From Gammaproteobacteria bacterium (GTDB taxonomy: Bacteria; Pseudomonadota; Gammaproteobacteria; HK1), in NCBI GenBank assembly GCA_022822245.1, contig JAJECB010000513.1:1-12924 (forward strand): a stretch of 12,924 nt of DNA, written 5' to 3'. Shown one piece after another: positions 7,349 through 12,924 of this stretch. The notes under the pieces are model-generated. The model saw nothing but the letters and a program-made list of their open reading frames with translations, made no database searches and was not told the DNA's origin. Within the stretch, counting starts at the first letter, position 1. Every line of letters begins with the position of its first letter. The position numbers and the translations under genes were made by a program.

Positions 7349-8254
7349 GTGCGCGTGCTCGAGCTGTTCTCGTACCGGAAACGAAGGGCCGAAGGTGGTA
7401 CCCCGGACGTCTTCACCTACGACGAGCTTCCCAACAGCCTGCGGGTCCAGATTGTCCACATCTTGCGAGACGCGATCGGTGTGCATGACTACGAGCCTTG
7501 GGAGAGAATTCACAATTCAATCGCGCGTGAGCACGGCCGCTTCGGCCTTGGCAGAGGGCGTGGATTCCGGGAAAACTGCGAGGAGTATCTGCTGGAAAAC
7601 AATCTGGTAGATGAGACCCTCGACCTCATCGAATTCTCCTTTGCCTGTATCGACCGCTTTGTTCGGCGGCTTTCCGATTACGAGCAGGAGGGCCTTGGGA
7701 TTGCGGTTGCCGCGAGCGATGCGATTGACGAGCTCAATGTGCGTTTTCGCCGTGCCGGTGTGGGGTACCAGTTCGAGAACGGGAAGATCTTCCGGGTGGA
7801 CTCCGAGCTGATCCACTCCGATGTCGTCCGTCCCGCGCTGCGGTACCTGCACCAACCTGGCTTCGAAGGGCCCCGCGAAGAGTTCCTCCGCGCACATTCC
7901 CGCTACCGGGCAGGGGATACGAAGGATGCAGTCACGAACGCCAACAACGCGTTCGAGAGCACCCTGAAGTCGATCTGCGATCAGCGCCGCTGGACATACC
8001 CCAAGGGAGCCCGGGCGGCGGACCTCCTCCGAATCGTGCGCGACCAGGGCCTCCTCCCCGACTACCTCGACAATTCATTCGACCAGCTCGCCGCCACGCT
8101 CAAATCAGGGCTCCCCAAGGTGAGGGGCGAGGAGGGCGCGCACGGGCAGGGAGCGGCTCCCCGCACGACCCCCGACCACGTCGCCGCCTACGCGCTGCAC
8201 CTCGCGGCGGCAAAGATCCTGTTCCTCGCCGAAGCGCACAAGGCAATGAACTAG
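7349..8254 (+). CDS. AbiJ N-terminal-domain/HEPN-like protein (STM4504/CBY_0614 type), putative abortive infection
   Basis: Proteins of this type join an AbiJ_NTD4-like N-terminal domain to a C-terminal Abi_C/HEPN-like domain; they are linked to abortive-infection phage defence, where HEPN domains are often RNases. That role is inferred. The 301-residue product starts MRVLELFSYRKRR (1-13), then DVFTYDELPNSLRVQIVHIL (20-39), characteristic of the family. The C-terminal part, about 196-297, reads NANNAFESTLKSIC (197-210), then LKSGLPKVRGEEGAHGQG (251-268), and YALHLAAAKILFLAEAH (281-297). R259 and H265 give the HEPN-type R-x5-H, but the residue after Arg, usually Asn or another polar residue, is Gly. 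GTG start supported by GAGGA. No signal peptide or membrane segment. It is the first gene after the tRNA and has lower GC content at its 5' end, which suggests acquisition. No partner gene is fused or closely coupled. Confidence 0.75.
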   Translation: MRVLELFSYRKRRAEGGTPDVFTYDELPNSLRVQIVHILRDAIGVHDYEPWERIHNSIAREHGRFGLGRGRGFRENCEEYLLENNLVDETLDLIEFSFACIDRFVRRLSDYEQEGLGIAVAASDAIDELNVRFRRAGVGYQFENGKIFRVDSELIHSDVVRPALRYLHQPGFEGPREEFLRAHSRYRAGDTKDAVTNANNAFESTLKSICDQRRWTYPKGARAADLLRIVRDQGLLPDYLDNSFDQLAATLKSGLPKVRGEEGAHGQGAAPRTTPDHVAAYALHLAAAKILFLAEAHKAMN

Positions 8255-8618
8255 CCGCGCCCGCTGGGTGCTACGTCCCTCCACGCGATTTCTGTCCGCG
8301 AGAGCGCCCCTCGAGCCTCTCAGCGCCGGATGTTAGCGGCTGCGTAAACGCGCGCATAAATGGCGAACAGCGGAGTCCGTTCGTCAGCTGGCACTGGCAG
8401 CTCGTGAGCGAAGGCGCCCTCCCGGTGTCTCGACGAAGACGTACGGGCGGGCTGGTCGGGCGAACGCGTACGATACCGCGTCGGGTGCCGGTCCGCGGGG
8501 AACGTGCTCGAGGTCAGGGGTGCGTGTCGGCGCGTCCTGGACCGGCAGGTCGGTGACTCCGAAGATGGCGAAGTGGACCGCGAGCGAAGGACGTGACGAC
8601 CTGAGGAGGCTTGGGACC
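8255..8618. other. Intergenic region before the adenosine-deaminase-like gene
   Basis: These 364 bases contain no supportable gene. Structures seen are TGCG-N8-CGCA at 8341-8356 and a stem AGCTG/CAGCT (8386-8390 with 8398-8402). An AT-rich patch near 8354-8361 could hold a weak -10. The frame of the downstream gene is open from a GTG at 8520, but that extension is unlike the family. Confidence 0.5.
8603..8609 (+). promoter_or_regulatory. Strong Shine-Dalgarno fixing the deaminase start
   Basis: GAGGAGG lies nine bases before the ATG at 8619. It overrides the in-frame GTG at 8520 and ATG at 8565 and gives a protein beginning just before the first zinc motif, the family norm. Confidence 0.75.
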
Positions 8619-9641
8619 ATGACGGAAATGAGGGGCTTCATCGAGGGCATGCCGAAGGCTGAGCTGCACGTCCACGTAGAGGGGACGCTTGAGCCCGAGC
8701 TCAAGTTCGAGCTCGCGAAGCGAAACGGCATCGAGCTTGCCTATGCATCGGTCGAGGCGATGCGTGCGGCCTATGACTTCGACGATCTCCCGTCCTTCCT
8801 CAAGGTCTACTACGAGGGCATGAGCGTCCTTCTGACCGAACGGGACTTCCGCGATCTGACGTCCGCCTCCCTTGCCAAGGCGCACTCCCAGAACGTCATC
8901 TACGCCGAGATGTTCTTCGACCCCCAGGCGCACACCACCCGCGGCATCGCCTTCGAGACCGTGATCCGCGGCGTTCGCCGGGCGCAGGACGATGCGCAGG
9001 AGAGATTCGGTATCCGCACCCAGCTCATCATGTGCTTCCTTCGAGACATGAGCGCGGAGTCCGCGATGGCGACCCTGGCAGAGTCGCTGCCGTACAAGGA
9101 CTGGATCGTCGGCGTCGGCCTCGACTCCGACGAGAAGGGCAATCCGCCGGTCAAGTTCAGGGAGGTCTTCGCCCGCGCGCGGGTGGAGGGCTATCGGCTC
9201 ACCATGCACTGCGACGTGGACCAGGAGACTTCGGTCCGCCACATCTGGCAGACCCTCGACGACATTGGCGTCGACCGGATCGACCACGGGCTCAACGCGC
9301 TCGAGGACGAGGTGCTCTGCGAGGAGATCGCCCGCCGAGGCCTCGCCCTCACGGTCTGCCCCATCTCCAACCGCCACGTTACCGACAGCCTCAAGGCCGT
9401 CGAGCTCCGCAGCATGCTGGAAAGGGGCATGCGCGCGACCGTCAACTCCGACGATCCGGCCTACTTTCCGGGGTACATGAACGAGAACCTCGTCGCCGCG
9501 TGGGAGGCCGCGGAGCTGAGCCGGGAGCAGATCGTGCAGCTCGCGGTCAATGCGTTCGAGGCAAGCTGGCTGCCGCCCGAAGAGCGGAGTGCATTGCGCA
9601 GCCGGTTGGACCGCTATGTCGCCTCCCATGCAGCCACCTGA
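8619..9641 (+). CDS. Adenosine-deaminase-family amidohydrolase with variant HCDVDQ motif
   Basis: A 340-residue TIM-barrel metal hydrolase of the adenosine/adenine deaminase family (COG1816, PF00962), which hydrolyse the 6-amino group of purines. It has the zinc motif ELHVHVEGTLEPELKF (H17, H19), the AEMFFDPQAHTTRG segment (96-108) and the GVGLDSDEKGNPPVKF segment (165-180) that resemble the bacterial adenine deaminase type (Pseudomonas PA0148), H223 in RIDHG, TVCPISN (245-251) and the metal/catalytic pair D278-D279 in VNSDDPAYF. In place of the usual HAGEE there is MHCDVDQE (196-203): the metal histidine H197 is kept, but the glutamate three residues later, the usual proton shuttle, is not. 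The substrate is therefore uncertain: adenosine, adenine or another 6-substituted purine. Start fixed by GAGGAGG. It stands alone, 364 bases after the AbiJ-like gene on the same strand. Confidence 0.85.
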   Translation: MTEMRGFIEGMPKAELHVHVEGTLEPELKFELAKRNGIELAYASVEAMRAAYDFDDLPSFLKVYYEGMSVLLTERDFRDLTSASLAKAHSQNVIYAEMFFDPQAHTTRGIAFETVIRGVRRAQDDAQERFGIRTQLIMCFLRDMSAESAMATLAESLPYKDWIVGVGLDSDEKGNPPVKFREVFARARVEGYRLTMHCDVDQETSVRHIWQTLDDIGVDRIDHGLNALEDEVLCEEIARRGLALTVCPISNRHVTDSLKAVELRSMLERGMRATVNSDDPAYFPGYMNENLVAAWEAAELSREQIVQLAVNAFEASWLPPEERSALRSRLDRYVASHAAT

Positions 9642-10418
9642 CTAGGCACGTCTCCGCATTCGGCCCTCCCGCGTGTTCGAGACGCTCTCGGCATGCGACT
9701 CAGGGTCCGTCATGCACGCGGTGTACATGAAGGTGCCCTTGATCTCCGAGACCGAAGGGGGAGTGCGCGGGCCGTGGCGGATTCGGTCAGGGTTTCGCCG
9801 ACCTTTTCCCGCGTGCGAGCGCACGGCGCACTTCCAGGAGATGTCCCTCCGCGCATGCGCCTCGCCCGTGCCGAAGCGCCTGAGGGCCATTCATCTCCGG
9901 GGACCGACCCGCCCGGTAGCCCATATCCCGCCCCGGTGGTGTACCGAAGGTGCCGCGCGTCCGTTGACGCACTGTCCGTGTTCTTCGCCATCATCGCGCT
10001 TCGCATTTCCCTTTCTCCCTTTCGGCCTCTCGCATCCGCGGTTCCCTGACACGGTCCACCCGGTCATGTCCTTTCTCCTCTCGGCTGCAGGCCGAGCCCG
10101 AGTGGTTGGGTCTGGTTTGCCCCCCTGGAGGGAAGGAGGTCGGAATGCCGGCTGGCGAGAGGTCCGGAGGACGCGCACTGGACCGTTCATGGTTTTGTTG
10201 GTGGAAGTTCGGCAGCGAAGCCTGCGCGCAAGACGCTCCCTCACCCGAGACGGCGGAAAACTCCCGGTCGGGAGGTGGGACGAGGCGTCGCAGGTCCGTT
10301 CGTCCGGGTCGCCCCCACGGCAGACGCAAGCACCAGACTTCGTTCGAATTCCTGTAGCGCGCTGTAACCCACACCCGTTACCACCATCTTTTCGTCCCTC
10401 CGACGTGGTGAGCTCTGA
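9642..10418. other. Long stretch without a supportable gene
   Basis: About 780 bases. Several frames are open, the longest on the plus strand from 9673 to 10422, but the translations are Arg/Pro/Ser-rich, show no domain, lack a Shine-Dalgarno and overlap each other on both strands as random GC-rich frames do. One copy of CCGGAGGACGC is at 10164-10174. I see no RNA gene, transposase remnant or clear palindrome. Confidence 0.5.
10164..10174 (+). repeat. Repeat CCGGAGGACGC, copy 1
   Basis: First of three exact 11-base copies in the right third of the window, followed after five bases by GGACC. It is in the gene-free stretch. Confidence 0.4.
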
Positions 10419-10446
10419 TTGACGCGGAATAATATACCTGTATTTT
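10419..10446 (+). promoter_or_regulatory. Promoter of the HTH regulator gene
   Basis: TTGACG (10419-10424), 16 bases, TATTTT (10441-10446). The -35 matches five of six bases and the -10 four of six. The 80 bases from 10421 to 10500 are only about 40% GC by hand count, standing out sharply from the neighbourhood. Confidence 0.5.
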
Positions 10447-10463
10447 AGGCTCTAACCACCTGT
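10431..10463. promoter_or_regulatory. Possible operator sites at the HTH promoter
   Basis: AATATACCTGTATTTT (10431-10446) is a near-palindrome (12 of 16 positions symmetric) covering the -10. ACCTGT occurs at 10436-10441 and again at 10458-10463, 22 bases apart, about two helix turns. TTAG-GCT-CTAA is a small palindrome at 10445-10455. These could be binding sites for the adjacent regulator; no binding data. Confidence 0.3.
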
Positions 10464-10495
10464 CAATGCTCCGAAAATGTAGGAAATTTGTTGTG

Positions 10496-10918
10496 ATGGA
10501 CGATCTGATAGCCGAAGTGAACCGCGCGCTCCGAGCCCGGGGCTGGTCCGCGCAGCATGCCTCCCGGCAGCTCGGGGGGAGCCCTGAGTTCATCCGGAAC
10601 CTGCGACGGGGCTACTTCACCTCGCTCGCGAAGTTCAGGAATCTCTGCGAGATCCTGGAGCTCGAGTTCTACGTCGGACCGAAGCGAGAGCCAGGGGCCA
10701 TCGACGAGCGGCGCCTCGAGCAGGCCATCGCAACGCTCGAACGGGTGCTTGTCGAGTCCGACTTCGTCCTCGATCCGGAAGACAAGGCGAGCGCCGTCGC
10801 CGCGCTCTACGCCTTCAACCTGGACGACCCCTCGCCCGCCACCACCACCCGGGTGAAACGGATCCTCTCGGCGATGACCGGAGGACGCAGGGGCTCCGGG
10901 GAGAGCACGGGAGACTGA
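10496..10918 (+). CDS. Small helix-turn-helix transcriptional regulator (XRE/phage-repressor-like)
   Basis: A 140-residue cytosolic DNA-binding protein. The N-terminal half is a Cro/CI-type HTH: WSAQHASRQLGGSPEFIRN (17-35) with the recognition helix about 29-38, then FRNLCEILELEFYVGPKRE (47-65), a junction I associate with N-terminal domains of prophage LexA/CI-like repressors. The C-terminal half (RRLEQAIATLERVLVESDF, then a DPEDKASAVAALYAF segment) is helical, and there is no S24 peptidase domain, so it cannot self-cleave. An ATG at 10466 would add ten residues; the ATG at 10496 is chosen because AGGAA lies ten bases upstream and the HTH begins soon after. It has its own AT-rich promoter with operator-like repeats and probably regulates itself. 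It is convergent with the porin gene, separated by 34 bases containing a hairpin. Target genes are unknown. Confidence 0.75.
   Translation: MDDLIAEVNRALRARGWSAQHASRQLGGSPEFIRNLRRGYFTSLAKFRNLCEILELEFYVGPKREPGAIDERRLEQAIATLERVLVESDFVLDPEDKASAVAALYAFNLDDPSPATTTRVKRILSAMTGGRRGSGESTGD
10878..10888 (+). repeat. Repeat CCGGAGGACGC, copy 2
   Basis: Second exact copy, inside the 3' end of the HTH gene (codons near residues 128-132). Followed by AGGGGCTCC rather than GGACC. Confidence 0.35.
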
Positions 10919-10932
10919 GCTTGGGGCGCCTC

Positions 10933-10948
10933 CCGGCGGAAACGCCGG
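10933..10948. terminator. Hairpin between convergent HTH and porin genes
   Basis: CCGGCG-GAAA-CGCCGG, a perfect six-pair stem with a GNRA tetraloop, centred in the 34-base gap between two converging stop codons. No T-run on either side; likely a 3'-end structure or weak bidirectional terminator. Confidence 0.45.
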
Positions 10949-10952
10949 CGCT

Positions 10953-12524
10953 TCAGAACGCAAGGTTCGCTCCGATGAGAAGGACATCGGAGTGAGCGGA
11001 GCGATCGCTGTGGGTCCGGTCGGGGATCACTTCCCCCCGTTCGTCCCGGACGCTCCCGCCGCTGATGAAGTTCAAGGGCACATAGCCATCGACCCTGATG
11101 TACTCGGCGAAGAGCTTCGCGCTCGGGCGGGCGAACCACGCGGCCCCCAGAACAATCTGGTCCTGGCGTTCCCAGGGTGCGCCGTTCGGACCTGCTTCGA
11201 AGCGGCTGAACTCCGCCGACACGTCGAGGGGTCCACGCCTGGACGTGAACCGGTACTTCGCTCCGAGGTCGAAGCTCGTCACCCGGCTCGCGGGGAACTC
11301 CGGCATCGCAGGGTTTAAGGTCCCGGGCCACTTGCGCGTGGTGCGCGCGAGCTCGCTCTTGAACGTGAAGTCGCCCAAGACGAGCTTCCCGTAGACGTCG
11401 ACCGCGGGGTTCCGTTCCCGGCACGGCAGGAAGTGCTCCACCGGGAAGTCCTGGCAGTAGGCGGACCCGTGCAGGTACGAGGCCCCGAGAAGAAGCTCGG
11501 CATCGGCGCCAAACGTAAGCTCACCGTGTGCGTCAAGCGCGAAGTTGTTGAGCCGGCTCGGCACCGCCGTGCCCTCGACCGGCGCGTTCGCAGCCCGGAA
11601 CTGCGCCCCGCCCTGCACCCCCGTCACCGAGACGCCGAGGCTCTCGCCCGCGTAGCCCAGGATGAGGCTGTTCGCGAGCGCCCCGAAGGCGTGCCACGTG
11701 GTCGAGGCGGTGAACGGGTTCACGGTATCGGTGAGGCCAAACGGAACCGCCTGCTTGCCAATGCTTGCGTAGAACGGTGAGCGGTCGAGGTTCCCGAGTA
11801 GGGCGTAGGCGTGACGCACCTGTACCTGGTTTCGTTCAAGGTCGGTGTTCGTGCCCGCTCCGAAGCTCTGCTCCGGATCGAAGAGCAGCGTCGCGTGCCC
11901 GGTGAGCCAGTCGCCGAGGGTCCCCGTGAACCCGAGCTGCGCGGAGTGGATCGTCGCCTCCGAGACGGTGTCCCCGATGTGGTTCTTGGCCGTCGGATGG
12001 CGCATGAGGTACCCGAACTTGTCGTCGCGGTTGCTCTTCTGGTAGTTCGCGATCGCGGTGCTCGCCCCATGGACGTAGAGCCGGTCGGGTTCGAGAGTGC
12101 CGTCCCTTCTGCGCTCCAGAATCAGCTCTGGCTTGCGGTTGATGTTCGTCGTGGGATCGAGGATCTCGTAGCCGAACTTCGGACCGAAGCCTACGGACCG
12201 CAGAGGGGCCGTTTCGGGCCGGGCTGCCTCAGCTTCCAGGACCCTACGCTCGCCTCGAGCCCGTTCGGCCTTGAGCGCCTCGATCTCTTTACGGAGCTGC
12301 TGGTTCTCCACTTCCAACCGGTCGAGGCGTTCAAGCACGCTGTCGAGGTCGCCGGCGCGAGCCACGTCGGGCGCGTGAAGACCTCCCATGGCAAGGATGA
12401 GCGACAGCACGAGAGCGTACTTCTTGCTATGGAAATGGTGGGTCTTCGCCTTGAACGCTGCGGACTGCGTATTGCAGATCCTCCGGGACGGTCCTCGCGA
12501 GGGAGCTCCGGTTGCGATGAGCAC
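10953..12524 (-). CDS. Outer-membrane porin, LbtU/DUF3573-like
   Basis: A beta-barrel outer-membrane protein with an N-terminal coiled coil. The region KAKTHHFHSKKYALVLSLIL (basic then hydrophobic), followed by an APDVARA cleavage region, is a Sec signal peptide. The mature part starts with heptad-like LDSVLERLDRLEVENQQLRK and continues charged for about 45 residues. Alternating amphipathic strands follow, and the protein ends in Phe (GANLAF), the BAM recognition signal. The segment LGNLDRSPFYASIGKQAVPF, then GLTDTVNPFTAST, resembles the conserved GNL-SP-Y-A-G--YVPFG part of the Legionella LbtU siderophore-porin family as I remember it. Substrate unknown. The start is uncertain: the frame is open to a TTG at 12638, GTG at 12524 is the nearest conventional start before the signal peptide, and none has a good Shine-Dalgarno. 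It is downstream of, and co-directional with, the gene at the right edge. Confidence 0.72.
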   Translation of the reverse strand: MLIATGAPSRGPSRRICNTQSAAFKAKTHHFHSKKYALVLSLILAMGGLHAPDVARAGDLDSVLERLDRLEVENQQLRKEIEALKAERARGERRVLEAEAARPETAPLRSVGFGPKFGYEILDPTTNINRKPELILERRRDGTLEPDRLYVHGASTAIANYQKSNRDDKFGYLMRHPTAKNHIGDTVSEATIHSAQLGFTGTLGDWLTGHATLLFDPEQSFGAGTNTDLERNQVQVRHAYALLGNLDRSPFYASIGKQAVPFGLTDTVNPFTASTTWHAFGALANSLILGYAGESLGVSVTGVQGGAQFRAANAPVEGTAVPSRLNNFALDAHGELTFGADAELLLGASYLHGSAYCQDFPVEHFLPCRERNPAVDVYGKLVLGDFTFKSELARTTRKWPGTLNPAMPEFPASRVTSFDLGAKYRFTSRRGPLDVSAEFSRFEAGPNGAPWERQDQIVLGAAWFARPSAKLFAEYIRVDGYVPLNFISGGSVRDERGEVIPDRTHSDRSAHSDVLLIGANLAF

Positions 12525-12580
12525 GTGTACGCGTGCGTCACCCACCCTCGTCCGGGTGAGGCGCAGCCCTTGTGTGAAGT

Positions 12581-12591
12581 CCGGAGGACGC
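12581..12591 (+). repeat. Repeat CCGGAGGACGC, copy 3
   Basis: Third exact copy, upstream of the porin. Copies 1 and 3 share 13 bases (GTCCGGAGGACGC), and here GGACC follows after three bases. Confidence 0.4.
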
Positions 12592-12644
12592 AAAGGACCA
12601 GGGGCGTGACGGCGGGCTGAGCTTCGGTCTGTCCGCAAACCTTC

Positions 12645-12924
12645 CTACGCGCACTTGAGCCTTTCGATCCGGACTTCCTGAAGAGTCTCCCGGATCCGGA
12701 CCTTGAGCTCGGGGAGCTGCTTTGCTGCGTGCTTGCGCCAGGGTTCCGGGAGGGCTGCGAGGCGCTCACCGGGATCTGCCTTCGCCACCGTGGTGAAGCC
12801 GGACCAGCCCTCGTGCTCGTGCAGCACGTCGATCTCGATCCGCCCCAGGAACGCCTCCTCTCCGAGCAGGACGCGCTCTTCGTCGGTAAGCGGCGGCCCG
12901 TCCGGGCGCTTGGGTGCCCGGATC
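12645..12924 (-). CDS. Hypothetical protein, C-terminal 92 residues (truncated by window edge)
   Basis: An open minus-strand frame runs from the right edge to a TAG at 12647-12645. The visible part starts IRAPKRPDGPPLTDEERVLL, continues with an acidic segment (GRIEIDVLHEHEGW), and ends in an amphipathic charged helix (PELKVRIRETLQEVRIERLK, then CA). The balanced Glu/Arg/Leu composition and the absence of the Arg/Pro runs seen in shadow frames suggest real coding. I do not recognise the family. It has no membrane segment in this part. A short downstream GTG (12827) would make a 60-residue protein, but the frame stays open with protein-like sequence beyond it, so it is probably the end of a longer gene. 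It precedes the porin by about 120 bases on the same strand. Confidence 0.5.
   Translation of the reverse strand, partial: IRAPKRPDGPPLTDEERVLLGEEAFLGRIEIDVLHEHEGWSGFTTVAKADPGERLAALPEPWRKHAAKQLPELKVRIRETLQEVRIERLKCA

Noticed and set aside
7203..7610. 135-residue frame starting just after the tRNA, considered as an integrase remnant
   Set aside because: No tyrosine-recombinase motif, and most of it overlaps the well-supported AbiJ-like gene in another frame.
8520..8618. N-terminal 33-residue extension of the deaminase from GTG 8520
   Set aside because: The extension is unlike the family, and a strong GAGGAGG at 8603-8609 points to ATG 8619.
8619..9641. RADAR deaminase RdrB
   Set aside because: The protein is an ordinary 340-residue single-domain deaminase, far shorter than RdrB, and no RdrA ATPase is adjacent.
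9673..10422. 249-residue plus-strand frame in the empty stretch
   Set aside because: Starts without a Shine-Dalgarno, has no recognisable domain or sensible composition, and overlaps equally long random frames on the other strand.
10436..10463. LexA box at the HTH promoter suggested by the CCTGTAT half-sites
   Set aside because: The two CTGT half-sites are in direct, not inverted, orientation and there is no ACAG partner at the right distance.
10496..10918. Full CI/LexA-type repressor
   Set aside because: Only the DNA-binding half and a short helical tail are present; there is no S24 peptidase domain or Ser/Lys dyad.

Overview
The window looks like chromosomal DNA of a GC-rich gammaproteobacterium, perhaps of the Ectothiorhodospiraceae/Chromatiales or Pseudomonas-like type. 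The evidence is the gene order folB - plsY - tsaD - rpsU - yqeY-like - dnaG - rpoD - tRNA(CAT), which is the gammaproteobacterial 'macromolecular synthesis' locus, together with the close match of the S21, DnaG and RpoD proteins to the Escherichia/Pseudomonas versions as I recall them. The genus cannot be fixed from the sequence alone.

Positions 1-7191 are the conserved core. On the minus strand at the left edge is the start of folB (dihydroneopterin aldolase, truncated). Divergent from it is plsY (acyl-phosphate:glycerol-3-phosphate acyltransferase). Its 3' end overlaps the 3' end of the convergent tsaD (tRNA t6A synthesis) by about 120 bp. From the tsaD/rpsU divergent region, rpsU, a GatB/YqeY-domain gene, dnaG and rpoD all run rightwards. 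Promoter-like sequences precede rpsU, dnaG and rpoD, and GC-rich hairpins follow rpsU and rpoD, so the genes are probably co-transcribed but separately adjusted. dnaG starts at TTG behind a perfect Shine-Dalgarno and has a long leader. A tRNA with CAT anticodon follows rpoD; its acceptor stem has the C4-G69/C5-G68 pairs of tRNA-Ile2 (lysidine type).

From 7192 the character changes. Base composition falls from roughly 70% GC to about 45% just after the tRNA 3' end, the genes are unrelated to one another, and intergenic spaces are long. This reads as an accessory region that starts at a tRNA gene, the usual entry point of integrative elements, although no integrase or repeated att site lies in the window. 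It contains: an AbiJ-N-terminal-domain/HEPN-like protein (STM4504/CBY_0614-type, abortive-infection-like); an adenosine-deaminase-family amidohydrolase with an unusual HCDVDQ motif in place of HAGE; about 780 bp with no supportable gene; a small HTH regulator with an AT-rich promoter/operator region; a convergent outer-membrane porin resembling the LbtU siderophore-porin family; and the 3' part of an unidentified minus-strand gene at the right edge.

The items most worth following are the HEPN protein beside the variant deaminase, the altered catalytic motifs in both, the tRNA-adjacent junction, the TsaD/PlsY antisense overlap and the dnaG leader. No CRISPR array, insertion sequence or rRNA was seen.
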